The notes: a model not told the origin generated them from the sequence alone. A stretch of DNA of 64,000 bases from JAAFHB01 sp963677935 (GCA_963677935.2 CAXXEH010000003.1:1426001-1490000); one strand, 5' to 3'. Shown: positions 8,020 to 18,465, numbered from the stretch's first letter. Made by a program: numbers and translations.

Positions 8020-11000
8020 TTAATAATCATCATCATCGTCACCGTTACCATCCCCTTTTTTCGAGTCAATCAGACGGTCGTACTCATCTCTTGAGCCTAC
8101 CACAATGTTTTTAAACATCGGATTACCGGTTCCTGCAGGAATAAGATGGCCGCAAATTACGTTCTCTTTCAAACCTTCAAGGTAATCAATTTTGCCGTTA
8201 ATTGCAGCTTCGTTAAGCACCTTGGTGGTTTCCTGGAAGGAAGCAGCCGACATCCATGATTTGGTTTGAAGCGATGCACGTGTTATTCCTTGCAAAACCT
8301 GACTTGAGGTTGCAGGAACCGCATCGCGTGCTTCAACGGTTTTCTTATCCCGACGTTTAAGTAAGGAATTTTCATCCCTTAACCTACGGGCAGTAATAAT
8401 CATTCCGGGACGTAAAGATTCAGAATCACCAGATTCGATAATAATTTTCTTGGCAAAAACCCAGTCGTTTTCAGTGGTGAAATCACCTTTGTCAACCACC
8501 TGTTTTTCAAGGAATCGTGTATCGCCGGCATCTTCAATCTCAACTTTACGCATCATTTGACGTACAATTACTTCGAAATGTTTGTCATTGATTTTTACCC
8601 CCTGCATACGATAAACGTCCTGAACCTCATTCACAATATACTCCTGAACCTTAGTCGGACCTTTAATGGCCAGAATGTCGGATGGAGTAATTGCGCCATC
8701 TGATAGGGCAATACCTGCACGAACATAGTCGCTCTCCTGAACCAGAATCTGCCTCGAAAGTGGAACCAGGTATTTTTTAACTTCACCAGTCCGCGATGTA
8801 ATTACGACTTCACGGTTACCACGTTTAATTTTACCAAGGGTTACCTCCCCATCAATCTCCGAAACAATTGCAGGATTCGATGGATTACGGGCTTCAAAAA
8901 GTTCGGTAACACGCGGAAGACCACCAGTGATATCACCTGCTTTTCCAGATGCACGCGGAATCTTAACCAGAACTTCCCCACTCTTGACGATCTGGCCGTT
9001 TTCGACACTTAAGTGACCACCAACAGGAAGGTTATAGGAACGGATTTCATCATCGTTCTCGTCAACAATCTGGAGTGTTGGGTTTTTAGTCTTATCACGG
9101 GTTTCGATGATTACCTTCTCTTTGTAACCGGTTTGTTCATCCGATTCTTCACGACAAGTTACACCGTCAATCAAATCGCTGTACGACACACGTCCATTGA
9201 ATTCATTAACAATAACGCCATTATAAGGGTCCCATTCACAAATGACCGTATCTTTTTTGATCTCGGCGCCATTTTTAACAAACAGTTTCGACCCATAAGG
9301 CATACTGTGTGTTGATAAGGTGATGCCGGTATTTTTATCTATAATTTTAAGTTCAGCCAAACGACTTACGACGATGTCAATGGCATCCCCTTTTTCGTCG
9401 AGCCATTCAACAGAACGTAATTCTTCAATTTCAGCAATACCATCATAGCGAGCCACAACAGTTGACTGGGTTGAAACGTTACCTGCGATACCCCCAACGT
9501 GGAAGGTACGAAGTGTAAGCTGCGTCCCTGGTTCACCGATGGACTGCGCAGAGATTACACCAACAGCTTCACCTAACTGAATCATCTTAGCGGTGGCCAG
9601 ATTTCGGCCATAACACTTGGCACAAACACCATTCTCTGCTTCACAGGTCAGCACTGACCTTATTTCAACACGTTCTATTGGTGAATCCTCAATGATTGCG
9701 GCTACATCCTCGATAATCTCTTCACCAGCACTGATAATCAGCTTACCGGTAAGGGGATGGTAAATATCATGAACTGTTGTACGACCTAAAATTCTTTCAG
9801 ACAATGAGGCAACAACTTCCTCGTTGTTCTTTAAAGCTGTTGCAATCAATCCGCGTAAGGTACCGCAATCTTCAAGATTGATAATCACATCCTGAGCTAC
9901 GTCGACCAGACGACGGGTAAGATAACCCGCATCAGCTGTCTTTAATGCAGTATCCGCCAAACCCTTACGTGCACCGTGAGTAGAAATAAAGTACTCAAGT
10001 ACAGAAAGACCTTCCTTAAAGTTAGCAAGAATTGGGTTTTCAATGATCTGAGAACCGGTAGAGCCTGACTTTTGAGGTTTAGCCATCAATCCACGCATTC
10101 CGCACAACTGACGAATCTGCTCCTTAGATCCACGGGCACCTGAATCAAGCATCATATAAACAGAGTTGAAACCTTGTTTATCTGTACTGATGGTTTGCAT
10201 TACACTTTGTGTCAGCTTAGCATTCACATGTGTCCAGATATCGATTACCCCATTGTATCTCTCATTGTTGGTGATGAATCCCATATTATAGTTATTCAAA
10301 ACCTCCTCAACTTCTGCAAAACCTTCAGCAACCATTTCGGCTTTCACTTTAGGAATAATAACATCGTCGAGGTTGAACGAGAGACCACCGCGATAGGCCA
10401 TTTTGTAACCAAGATCCTTAATATCGTCAAGGAACTGGGCCGTAGTGGCATTATTTGTTCTGGCAAGAATATCAGCAATAATATCCCTTAAAGCCTTCTT
10501 AGTCAATATTTTATTAATGTAACCTGCTGCCTTTGGAACGTATTCGTTAAAAAGAATTCGTCCAAGAGTAGTGTCGATCATCATGGTTTTAAGCTCTCCA
10601 TTTTCATCCAGATCCTGAGATCTTACATTGACAATGGCGTGCATATCAACTTTCCCTTCATTGTAAGCGATAATCGCCTCTTCGGGTGAATAGAACGATA
10701 ATCCCTCTCCTTTGGCATCTTTGCGGGCTTTAGTCATATAATACAATCCCAAAACCATGTCCTGAGAAGGTACCGTAATTGGGGCGCCATTTGCAGGATT
10801 AAGAAGGTTGTGTGACGAAAGCATCAAAACCTGAGCCTCAAGAATTGCAGCATTTCCAAGTGGAAGGTGAACAGCCATCTGGTCACCGTCAAAGTCGGCG
10901 TTGAAACCGGTACAAACCAATGGGTGAAGACGAATTGCCTTTCCTTCGACCAAAACCGGTTGGAATGACTGGATGGATAAACGGTGAAGCGTAGGGGCAC

Positions 11001-12309
11001 GGTTTAAAAGTACCGGATGTCCTTTCATCACGTTTTCCAGAATATCCCAAACGACAGGATCTTTACGGTCAACAATTTTCTTGGCCGATTTGACCGTCTT
11101 TACAATTCCCCGCTCAATCAGTTTCCTGATTACAAAAGGTTTGTAAAGTTCAGCTGCCATATCTTTTGGAATACCACATTCGTGTAATTTCAGGTTAGGA
11201 CCGACAACGATAACCGAACGGGCGGAGTAGTCGACACGTTTACCTAAAAGGTTCTGACGAAATCGTCCCTGTTTTCCTTTCAATGAATCGGAAAGTGATT
11301 TTAACGGACGGTTATTGTCAGTTTTTACAGCATTTGATTTTCTGCTATTATCAAACAGTGAATCAACCGCTTCCTGAAGCATTCGTTTCTCATTTCGGAG
11401 AATGACTTCAGGTGCCTTGATTTCGATCAGTCGTTTCAAACGGTTGTTACGGATAATCACCCTGCGATAAAGGTCATTCAGGTCGGAGGTGGCAAAACGG
11501 CCGCCATCCAACGGAACTAATGGGCGCAAATCGGGTGGGATTACCGGAACAACTTTCACGATCATCCATTCGGGTTTATTTCGCCCTTTAGATGCGCGGA
11601 AAGCTTCAACAACATTTAAACGTTTTAATGCCTCGTTTTTACGTTGCTGCGAAGTTTCATTACCTGCTTTATGTCTCAGGTCATAGGATAAATCATCCAA
11701 CTCGAGCCGTTCAAGCAATTTATGGAGTGCGATAGCTCCCATATCTGCAATAAACTTATCGGGATGGTCATCATCCAGCAATTGATTTTCCTTTGGGAGC
11801 GATTCCAAAATATCGATGTATTCCTCCTCTGTCAGAAAATCCAAATATTTTACTCCGTCGTTACGTTTAATACCGGCATTAATTACCACATAACGCTCGT
11901 AATAAATAATCATGTCCAACTTCTTGGTGGGCAACCCCAAAAGGTAACCAACTTTATTTGGCAATGATTTAAAATACCATATATGAACAACGGGAACGAC
12001 CAGGGAAATATGTCCCATCCGTTCGCGGCGAACTTTCTTTTCAGTGACTTCAACACCACAGCGGTCGCAAACGATACCACGATAGCGGATCCGTTTATAT
12101 TTCCCGCAATGACATTCGTAGTCTTTTACTGGCCCGAAAATCCGCTCACAAAAGAGACCGTCACGTTCAGGCTTATAGGTTCTGTAGTTAATCGTCTCAG
12201 GTTTAAGAACTTCTCCGTGAGAGCGTTCGAGTATTTCCTCTGGTGATGCAAGACTTATACTGATCTTGGTGAAGTTACTCTTAACCTTATTATCTCGTCT
12301 GAATGCCAT
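8020..12309 (-). CDS. rpoC: DNA-directed RNA polymerase subunit beta-prime
   Basis: The largest core RNA polymerase subunit, 1429 residues from the ATG at 12309 (MAFRRDNK); an upstream in-frame start adds 15 residues without family similarity. Visible landmarks are the N-terminal zinc-binding CHCGKYK...CDRCGVEV, the catalytic magnesium loop NADFDGDQMAVHLPL (Asp triad at about 472-476), the second zinc site CEAENGVCAKCYG, the trigger-loop region VGVISAQSIGEPGTQLTLRTFH, and an acidic DDDDDY tail. It follows rpoB after 97 bp that contain a hairpin. Confidence 0.98.
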   Translation of the reverse strand: MAFRRDNKVKSNFTKISISLASPEEILERSHGEVLKPETINYRTYKPERDGLFCERIFGPVKDYECHCGKYKRIRYRGIVCDRCGVEVTEKKVRRERMGHISLVVPVVHIWYFKSLPNKVGYLLGLPTKKLDMIIYYERYVVINAGIKRNDGVKYLDFLTEEEYIDILESLPKENQLLDDDHPDKFIADMGAIALHKLLERLELDDLSYDLRHKAGNETSQQRKNEALKRLNVVEAFRASKGRNKPEWMIVKVVPVIPPDLRPLVPLDGGRFATSDLNDLYRRVIIRNNRLKRLIEIKAPEVILRNEKRMLQEAVDSLFDNSRKSNAVKTDNNRPLKSLSDSLKGKQGRFRQNLLGKRVDYSARSVIVVGPNLKLHECGIPKDMAAELYKPFVIRKLIERGIVKTVKSAKKIVDRKDPVVWDILENVMKGHPVLLNRAPTLHRLSIQSFQPVLVEGKAIRLHPLVCTGFNADFDGDQMAVHLPLGNAAILEAQVLMLSSHNLLNPANGAPITVPSQDMVLGLYYMTKARKDAKGEGLSFYSPEEAIIAYNEGKVDMHAIVNVRSQDLDENGELKTMMIDTTLGRILFNEYVPKAAGYINKILTKKALRDIIADILARTNNATTAQFLDDIKDLGYKMAYRGGLSFNLDDVIIPKVKAEMVAEGFAEVEEVLNNYNMGFITNNERYNGVIDIWTHVNAKLTQSVMQTISTDKQGFNSVYMMLDSGARGSKEQIRQLCGMRGLMAKPQKSGSTGSQIIENPILANFKEGLSVLEYFISTHGARKGLADTALKTADAGYLTRRLVDVAQDVIINLEDCGTLRGLIATALKNNEEVVASLSERILGRTTVHDIYHPLTGKLIISAGEEIIEDVAAIIEDSPIERVEIRSVLTCEAENGVCAKCYGRNLATAKMIQLGEAVGVISAQSIGEPGTQLTLRTFHVGGIAGNVSTQSTVVARYDGIAEIEELRSVEWLDEKGDAIDIVVSRLAELKIIDKNTGITLSTHSMPYGSKLFVKNGAEIKKDTVICEWDPYNGVIVNEFNGRVSYSDLIDGVTCREESDEQTGYKEKVIIETRDKTKNPTLQIVDENDDEIRSYNLPVGGHLSVENGQIVKSGEVLVKIPRASGKAGDITGGLPRVTELFEARNPSNPAIVSEIDGEVTLGKIKRGNREVVITSRTGEVKKYLVPLSRQILVQESDYVRAGIALSDGAITPSDILAIKGPTKVQEYIVNEVQDVYRMQGVKINDKHFEVIVRQMMRKVEIEDAGDTRFLEKQVVDKGDFTTENDWVFAKKIIIESGDSESLRPGMIITARRLRDENSLLKRRDKKTVEARDAVPATSSQVLQGITRASLQTKSWMSAASFQETTKVLNEAAINGKIDYLEGLKENVICGHLIPAGTGNPMFKNIVVGSRDEYDRLIDSKKGDGNGDDDDDY

Positions 12310-12359
12310 AATTTTTTGAAAAAAAATGTAGAATATAACTGAATTTATTCTCAATGATC

Positions 12360-12399
12360 AAATTTAACCATTTACCAAAATTGGTAAATAGTTAAATTT
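12360..12399 (-). promoter_or_regulatory. Intercistronic hairpin between rpoB and rpoC
   Basis: Two nested complementary pairs, AAATTTAAC/GTTAAATTT outside and ATTTACCAA/TTGGTAAAT inside, give a nearly continuous 18-bp AU-rich stem immediately after the rpoB stop codon. No U tract follows. Probable RNA processing or mRNA-stability element rather than a terminator. Confidence 0.6.
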
Positions 12400-12406
12400 G
12401 AACTTA

Positions 12407-15400
12407 CTATTCCAGGTTTACGCTTAATCCAAGTCCTCTCAATTCGTGCAAGAGCACATTAAGAGATTCAGGGATTCCGGGGTGTGGAAGAGGATCGCCT
12501 TTCACGATTGCTTCATATGCTTTAGCGCGGCCAATCACATCATCCGACTTGACGGTAAGAATCTCCTGGAGTATATTTGCGGCACCAAAAGCTTCGAGTG
12601 CCCACACTTCCATCTCACCAAAACGCTGACCACCAAACTGAGCTTTACCTCCAAGTGGTTGCTGGGTGATCAAAGAGTATGGTCCAATTGAACGGGCATG
12701 CATTTTATCTTCAACCATGTGGCCCAGTTTCAGCATATAGATCACACCTACTGTTGCAGGTTGGTCAAATGGATCACCGGTTTCACCATCAAAGAGATTT
12801 GTTTTTCCGAAACGCGGTATTCCAGCCTTATCGGTATACTCACAAATCTGATCCAAGGTTGCCCCGTCAAAGATTGGCGTTGCAAATGTCAGGCCAAGTT
12901 CCTTCCCCGCCCATCCAAGAACAGTTTCGTAAATCTGTCCAAGGTTCATACGCGAGGGTACACCAAGCGGATTCAAAACGATATCGACAGGTGTTCCATC
13001 GGCAAGGAAAGGAAGATCTTCATCGCGAACAATCCTTGAAACGATACCTTTGTTTCCGTGACGTCCTGCCATCTTATCCCCGATCTGCAGTTTCCTCTTT
13101 TTAGCAATATATACTTTTGCCAATTGAAGGATTCCTGCGGGAAGTTCATCTCCGATGGTTACATTGTACCGTTTACGACGTGCCACTGCTTCTGCTTCCT
13201 TGTATTTCATGATGAAATTATTTACAAGAGCTGCAATCATATCGTTTTTATCCTTGTCCGTTGTCCATTTGTTAGGATTAACATTCAAGTAATCAATACC
13301 TTGTAATTGTTTCAGGGTAAATTTATTCCCTTTGGTGATCAGATCACTATTGAAATAGTCCTTCACGCCCTGTGATGTTTTACCATTAACAAGGTTAAAA
13401 AGCTTATCAATAAGGATTTCACGAAGTCTGCTTGTTTCAAATTCCAGTTCAACATCGATCTGCTCCAGCAAAGGCTTTGTTGCCATTTTCCCTTTTTTCT
13501 CCTTAACAACGCGGGAAAAAAGTTTTTTGTCAATAACAACACCATTCAGCGATGGAGAGGCTTTTAGAGAAGCATCCTTAACATCGCCAGCCTTATCTCC
13601 GAAAATTGCACGTAAAAGTTTCTCTTCGGGAGATGGGTCCGATTCACCCTTAGGGGTAATCTTACCGATCAGGATATCGCCTGGTTTAACAATGGCGCCA
13701 ATCCTGATCAACCCGTTTTCGTCAAGATTACGTGTTGCTTCCTCACTAACGTTAGGAATATCAGAAGTAAACTCCTCAGCTCCGCGTTTAGTATCGCGAA
13801 CTTCGAGAGAGTACTCATCGATATGTATCGAGGTAAATATGTCATCGCGAACAATACGTTCGGATATGACAATAGCATCTTCATAGTTATAACCCTGCCA
13901 TGGCATAAAGGCCACCTTCAGGTTACGTCCTAATGCCAGCTCACCTTTTGCGGTGGCGTAACCCTCAGTAAGCATATCCCCGGTATCAACTCTTTGTCCT
14001 TTACGAACCAGTGGTTTCAGGTCGATACAAGTACCCTGATTGGTTTTCTTATATTTTGAAAGATTATAGCTCTTAAAATCGGGATCAAAACTCACGTACC
14101 GCTCCTCCTCTGTCATATCATAACGAATGACAATTTTGGAAGCGTCGACAGATTCAACAACACCAGGACCTTCAGCAGCAATATTGATACGTGCATCGCG
14201 GGCAATATTTCCCTCAAGACCGGTTCCTACAATAGGAGCCTCTGGCCGTAATAACGGAACAGCCTGACGCATCATGTTTGAACCCATCAATGCACGGTTG
14301 GCATCATCATGTTCAAGGAAGGTGATCAAAGAAGCCGCAATTGAGGCAATTTGATTTGGTCCCACATCCATCAGATTGGCATCCTCTCTGTTTGCCAATG
14401 GGTAATCGGCGTCGAGACGTGCTTTTACTTTTGAATTTTTGAAATTACCTTCTTCGTCAATAATGGCATTTGCCTGAGCAATGATTTTTCCCTCTTCTTC
14501 CTCAGCGGTGAAGTAGGCCACATCCGCATTATTCAAATTCACTTTACCATTGCTAGCACTACGATAAGGAGTTGATATAAATCCAAGATCGTTGATTTTA
14601 GCGAAAACGCATAGGGAGGAAATTAATCCGATATTAGGACCTTCAGGAGTTTCGATGGGGCAAAGGCGGCCATAGTGGGTGTAATGGACGTCACGAACCT
14701 CAAATCCTGCACGTTCACGGGAGAGTCCACCCGGTCCCAAAGCCGACATACGTCTTTTGTGGGTCATCTCCGCAAGCGGATTGGTCTGATCCATAAATTG
14801 TGAAAGGGCATTAGTTCCAAAGAAGGAATTAATAACCGAAACAAGTGTTTTTGAATTGATCAGATCAATAGGTGTGAAAACCTCATTATCCCTGACATTC
14901 ATCCGCTCGCGGATGGTACGGGCCATACGGGCCAGACCTACGCCAAACTGAGTAAACATTTGTTCTCCGACAGTTCTCACACGACGATTCGACAAGTGGT
15001 CGATATCATCCACATCGGTTTTAGAATTGATCAGTTTAATCAGGTACTTGATAATCTCGATGATATCGAGTTTAGTAAGAACTCTGGTTGTCATATCAAT
15101 GTTCAAACCTAATTTCCGGTTAATACGGAAACGCCCAACTTCACCTAAATCGTAACGTACCTCGGAAAAAAACAGCTTATCGATCACATCGCGGGCTGTT
15201 GCTTCATCGGGGGGTTCAGAATTACGAAGTTGGCGGTAAATATGAAGAACTGCCTCTTTTTCAGAATTACAGGGGTCCTTTTGTAAGGTATTATAAATGA
15301 TCGCGAAATCACCGGAACCAGCTTCTTCCTTGTGCAGGAGTATTGTTTTTGTGCCGGAATCAAGGATTTCATCAACATGTTCATTTCCTATGACCACCTC

Positions 15401-16219
15401 ACGGTCGACGATTACTTCATTACGTTCGATAGAGACCACTTCACCGGTATCTTCATCCACGAAATCTTCCACCCATGTTTTCAGTACGCGGGCAGCCAGT
15501 TTTCTGCCGACATACTTTTTCAGGGCTGTCTTGGAAACTTTGATTTCGTCTGCGAGGTCAAATATTTCGAGGATATCCTTATCACTTTCGTATCCAATGG
15601 CACGAAGTAAAGTTGTGACGGGTAATTTCTTTTTCCGGTCAATATAGGCAAACATCACGTTATTGATGTCTGTAGCAAATTCGATCCAGGAACCTTTGAA
15701 GGGAATTACCCTTGCAGAATAAAGTTTAGTTCCATTTGCATGAACGCTTTGTCCGAAGAATACGCCGGGAGATCTGTGAAGCTGCGAAACGACCACCCTT
15801 TCGGCTCCGTTGATCACGAACGAGCCGGTTGGAGTCATGTAAGGAACCGTTCCAAGGTAGACATCCTGAACAACGGTATCAAAATCTTCGTGTTCAGGGT
15901 CGGTACAAAACAGTTTAAGCTTCGCCTTTAGAGGGACGCTATAGGTTAAGCCCCGTTCAATACACTCTTCGATACTATAACGTGGAGGGTCGACCTGATA
16001 GTCGATAAACTCGAGAACGAAATTGTTTCTGGTATCTGAGATCGGGAAATTCTCCTGAAATACCTGGTAAAGATCTTCATTTTTTCGATCTTCCGGAGAG
16101 GTTCCCAACTGGAAAAATTCTTTAAAAGATTTAATTTGCACCTCCAGAAAATCGGGGTACTCTAGTTTGCTTCTGGTGGATGCAAAACTAATCCTTTGAT
16201 TTATGTAATTTGAGGACAT
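12407..16219 (-). CDS. rpoB: DNA-directed RNA polymerase subunit beta
   Basis: Second-largest RNA polymerase subunit, 1270 residues, usual Bacteroidetes length. The rifampicin-binding cluster is readable as LSQFMDQTNPLAEMTHKRRMSALGPGG and keeps the residues associated with sensitivity (Gln, Asp, His, Arg, Ser equivalents of E. coli 513, 516, 526, 529, 531). Other landmarks: GRLCPIETPEGPNIGLI, the GDKMAGRHGNKG motif, and the C-terminal QPLGGKAQFGGQRFGEMEVWALEA region. It is separated from rplL by a strong hairpin at 16259-16289. Confidence 0.98.
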   Translation of the reverse strand: MSSNYINQRISFASTRSKLEYPDFLEVQIKSFKEFFQLGTSPEDRKNEDLYQVFQENFPISDTRNNFVLEFIDYQVDPPRYSIEECIERGLTYSVPLKAKLKLFCTDPEHEDFDTVVQDVYLGTVPYMTPTGSFVINGAERVVVSQLHRSPGVFFGQSVHANGTKLYSARVIPFKGSWIEFATDINNVMFAYIDRKKKLPVTTLLRAIGYESDKDILEIFDLADEIKVSKTALKKYVGRKLAARVLKTWVEDFVDEDTGEVVSIERNEVIVDREVVIGNEHVDEILDSGTKTILLHKEEAGSGDFAIIYNTLQKDPCNSEKEAVLHIYRQLRNSEPPDEATARDVIDKLFFSEVRYDLGEVGRFRINRKLGLNIDMTTRVLTKLDIIEIIKYLIKLINSKTDVDDIDHLSNRRVRTVGEQMFTQFGVGLARMARTIRERMNVRDNEVFTPIDLINSKTLVSVINSFFGTNALSQFMDQTNPLAEMTHKRRMSALGPGGLSRERAGFEVRDVHYTHYGRLCPIETPEGPNIGLISSLCVFAKINDLGFISTPYRSASNGKVNLNNADVAYFTAEEEEGKIIAQANAIIDEEGNFKNSKVKARLDADYPLANREDANLMDVGPNQIASIAASLITFLEHDDANRALMGSNMMRQAVPLLRPEAPIVGTGLEGNIARDARINIAAEGPGVVESVDASKIVIRYDMTEEERYVSFDPDFKSYNLSKYKKTNQGTCIDLKPLVRKGQRVDTGDMLTEGYATAKGELALGRNLKVAFMPWQGYNYEDAIVISERIVRDDIFTSIHIDEYSLEVRDTKRGAEEFTSDIPNVSEEATRNLDENGLIRIGAIVKPGDILIGKITPKGESDPSPEEKLLRAIFGDKAGDVKDASLKASPSLNGVVIDKKLFSRVVKEKKGKMATKPLLEQIDVELEFETSRLREILIDKLFNLVNGKTSQGVKDYFNSDLITKGNKFTLKQLQGIDYLNVNPNKWTTDKDKNDMIAALVNNFIMKYKEAEAVARRKRYNVTIGDELPAGILQLAKVYIAKKRKLQIGDKMAGRHGNKGIVSRIVRDEDLPFLADGTPVDIVLNPLGVPSRMNLGQIYETVLGWAGKELGLTFATPIFDGATLDQICEYTDKAGIPRFGKTNLFDGETGDPFDQPATVGVIYMLKLGHMVEDKMHARSIGPYSLITQQPLGGKAQFGGQRFGEMEVWALEAFGAANILQEILTVKSDDVIGRAKAYEAIVKGDPLPHPGIPESLNVLLHELRGLGLSVNLE

Positions 16220-16258
16220 TATCAGCCAAATTAAGGAACCAAAATATAAACATGAAAA

Positions 16259-16289
16259 GGTTTAGAATCCCTTGACGGGATTCTAAACC
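16259..16289 (-). promoter_or_regulatory. Hairpin (attenuator-like) between rplL and rpoB
   Basis: A perfect 13-bp inverted repeat, GGTTTAGAATCCC / GGGATTCTAAACC, with a 5-nt loop. In the transcribed (minus) direction only CCTTTTCATG follows, a weak U tract. Its place matches the attenuator/processing site known between rplL and rpoB in E. coli, which lowers rpoBC output relative to ribosomal proteins. Confidence 0.75.
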
Positions 16290-16319
16290 GCATATAACCT
16301 TGTAGTACAGGGTCCAATC

Positions 16320-16694
16320 CTATTTGATTTCAACTTCTGCGCCAGCCTCTTCGAGTTGAGCTTTAAGAGATTCTGCTTCTTCTTTTGAAACCTTTTCTTT
16401 GATAGCTTTAGGTGCGTTATCAACCAGGTCTTTTGCCTCTTTTAGTCCAAGACCAGCAAGTTCCTTAACTAATTTAACAACTGCTAATTTTGATTGACCA
16501 CCGAATTTAAGAATTACATCAAATTCAGTTTTTTCAGCAGGGGCTTCAGCTTCGGCTGCAACAGGAGCAGCGACGGCAACTGCTGCTGCAGCTGGTTCAA
16601 TACCGTACTCTGATTTAAGGATACCTGCAAGCTCATTAACTTCTTTAACAGTCAGGTTAACAAGTTCTTCTGCAAGTTTTTTAAGATCTGCCAT
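16320..16694 (-). CDS. rplL: 50S ribosomal protein L7/L12 (bL12)
   Basis: 124 residues. The N-terminal dimerisation helices (MADLKKLAEELVNLT) are followed by an Ala/Val/Pro/Glu-rich hinge at about 36-54 and the C-terminal factor-binding domain KTEFDVILKFGGQSK...VKELAGLGLKEAKDLVD. It forms the stalk that recruits EF-Tu and EF-G. Follows rplJ after 55 bp. Confidence 0.97.
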   Translation of the reverse strand: MADLKKLAEELVNLTVKEVNELAGILKSEYGIEPAAAAVAVAAPVAAEAEAPAEKTEFDVILKFGGQSKLAVVKLVKELAGLGLKEAKDLVDNAPKAIKEKVSKEEAESLKAQLEEAGAEVEIK

Positions 16695-16749
16695 TTTACT
16701 TGAGATTTAAATATTAATTGATTCTTTGATTATTCTGATACTTTTAAAA

Positions 16750-17271
16750 CTAGGCATTACGCTCTTCCAGGGTTTTCAATACTCCCACAATAGTTTGTCC
16801 ACCCGATTGAAGTGCAGACATAACATTCTTGACTGGGGCCTGAAGAGAAGCGAGGATACCGCCTATTAGTTCTTCTTTTGATTTCACATTGATCAATGCT
16901 TCGAGCTGATCAGCGCCAATATAGGCACACTGTTCAACATAAGCACCTTTCAATACCGGTTTTTTGTTCTTCTTGCTAAACTCTTTGATCAATTTTGCAG
17001 GAACACTTCCCGTATTGGAAAACATGATCGATGTATTATTTACTAGTACATCATAAAGCTCTTCTGAATTCTTTTCAGAGTTTTCGAGAGCCTTACGGAG
17101 GATGGTGTTCTTAACTACAACCAGTTTTACTTCCCGTTTGTTGCACAACCTTCTGAGGTTACCAGTAACTTCAGCATTTAGATTGGAGATATCGGCAAGA
17201 TAATAATGGCTGTATGAATTGATCTCTTTGGTCAATTGTTCAATAACCTGTAATTTTTCTGATCTTTTCAT
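16750..17271 (-). CDS. rplJ: 50S ribosomal protein L10 (uL10)
   Basis: 173 residues; stalk base protein that anchors L7/L12. The family pattern is KSEKL.VIEQLTKEI...YYLADISNLNAEVTGNLRR near 4-42, then VVKNTILRKAL, GGILASLQAPVKNVMSAL near the C-terminal helix that binds L12 dimers. 15 bp after rplA, so no long L10 leader is visible between them. Confidence 0.96.
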   Translation of the reverse strand: MKRSEKLQVIEQLTKEINSYSHYYLADISNLNAEVTGNLRRLCNKREVKLVVVKNTILRKALENSEKNSEELYDVLVNNTSIMFSNTGSVPAKLIKEFSKKNKKPVLKGAYVEQCAYIGADQLEALINVKSKEELIGGILASLQAPVKNVMSALQSGGQTIVGVLKTLEERNA

Positions 17272-17286
17272 TTCAACATTATTTTC

Positions 17287-17982
17287 TTATTCCAGACAGG
17301 TTTTTGGCTCCACCTGGATGCCGGGGCTCATGGTACTGGATACATAAACGCTTTTTATGTAAGTACCTTTAGCAGCAGCGGGTTTTAATTTCTGAATAGT
17401 GTGAACAAATTCTCTGGCGTTTTCCACAATTTTCTGTGGATCAAACGATACTTTACCAACGGAAGTGTGCACAATGCCGAACTTGTCAACTTTGAAATCG
17501 ATTTTACCCATCTTCACTTCTCTGATGGCTTTACCGACTTCCATAGTCACAGTTCCGCTCTTTGGGTTAGGCATAAGACCACGGGGTCCTAAAATACGGC
17601 CTAACGCCCCAACTTTTCCCATAACCGGGGGCATAGTAATAACAACATCTACATCTGTCCAACCACCTTTGATTTTATCGATATAATTGTCGAGTCCTAC
17701 AAAATCAGCACCAGCTTCAAGCGCTTCGGCCTCCTTGTCAGGAGTGACCAACGCCAGAACCCGTACCTCTTTTCCGGTACCATGGGGCAAAGTTACTACA
17801 CCACGAACCATTTGATTAGCTTTACGAGGATCGACCCCAAGCCTTACATCAATATCCACTGAAGCATCGAATTTGGTATAGGTAATCACCTTCACCAATT
17901 CTGTAGCTTCGAGTAAACCATAGATCTTTCCAGCTTCGAGTTTCGCCAATGCAGCTTTCTTATTCTTGGTAACTTTTGCCAT
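17287..17982 (-). CDS. rplA: 50S ribosomal protein L1 (uL1)
   Basis: 231 residues, L1-stalk protein. Visible: DASVDIDVRLGVDPRKANQMVRG near 38-60, the PHGTGKEVRV block, and the PNPKSGTV..EVGKAIREVKMGKIDFK signature at about 157-185. Starts 17 bp after rplK, as in the standard rplK-rplA pair. Confidence 0.97.
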   Translation of the reverse strand: MAKVTKNKKAALAKLEAGKIYGLLEATELVKVITYTKFDASVDIDVRLGVDPRKANQMVRGVVTLPHGTGKEVRVLALVTPDKEAEALEAGADFVGLDNYIDKIKGGWTDVDVVITMPPVMGKVGALGRILGPRGLMPNPKSGTVTMEVGKAIREVKMGKIDFKVDKFGIVHTSVGKVSFDPQKIVENAREFVHTIQKLKPAAAKGTYIKSVYVSSTMSPGIQVEPKTCLE

Positions 17983-17999
17983 TTCAACCTTAACTTTAA

Positions 18000-18443
18000 T
18001 TAGTTAATAATCGGTGATTTGCCTGTTACGGTAATCCCCATGCTTCTTGCAGTTCCGGCAACCATACTCATCGCTGCCTCAATTGAGAAGCAGTTTAAGT
18101 CGGGCATTTTGATCTCTGCAATCTCTTTCACCTGATCCCACGACACTGAACCGACTTTGTTAACGTGTGGTTCCGAAGATCCTTTTTTAACCTTCGAAGC
18201 TTCAATTAACTGAACGGCCACAGGAGGGTTTTTTACTACAAAATCGAATGATTTATCTCCGTAAACGGTAATAATCACCGGTAATACTTTTCCTGCCTGA
18301 TCCTGGGTCCTGGCATTAAACTGCTTACAGAACTGCATGATGTTCACCCCTTTGGAACCCAATGCAGGGCCTACAGGAGGTGAAGGATTTGCTGCACCAC
18401 CTTTGATCTGTAACTTGATAAATCCAGCAATGTCTTTAGCCAT
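18000..18443 (-). CDS. rplK: 50S ribosomal protein L11 (uL11)
   Basis: 147 residues. The N-terminal domain has the usual IKLQIKGGAANPSPPVGPALG (about 7-27) and the C-terminal rRNA-binding domain ends with AMSMVAGTARSMGI. Binds the GTPase-associated region of 23S rRNA. 22 bp after nusG. Confidence 0.97.
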   Translation of the reverse strand: MAKDIAGFIKLQIKGGAANPSPPVGPALGSKGVNIMQFCKQFNARTQDQAGKVLPVIITVYGDKSFDFVVKNPPVAVQLIEASKVKKGSSEPHVNKVGSVSWDQVKEIAEIKMPDLNCFSIEAAMSMVAGTARSMGITVTGKSPIIN

Positions 18444-18465
18444 AACTTTTTTTAAAAAAATTTAC

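Noticed and set aside
12360..12399. Rho-independent terminator between rpoB and rpoC
   Set aside because: No U tract follows and termination here would remove rpoC; annotated as a structural element instead.
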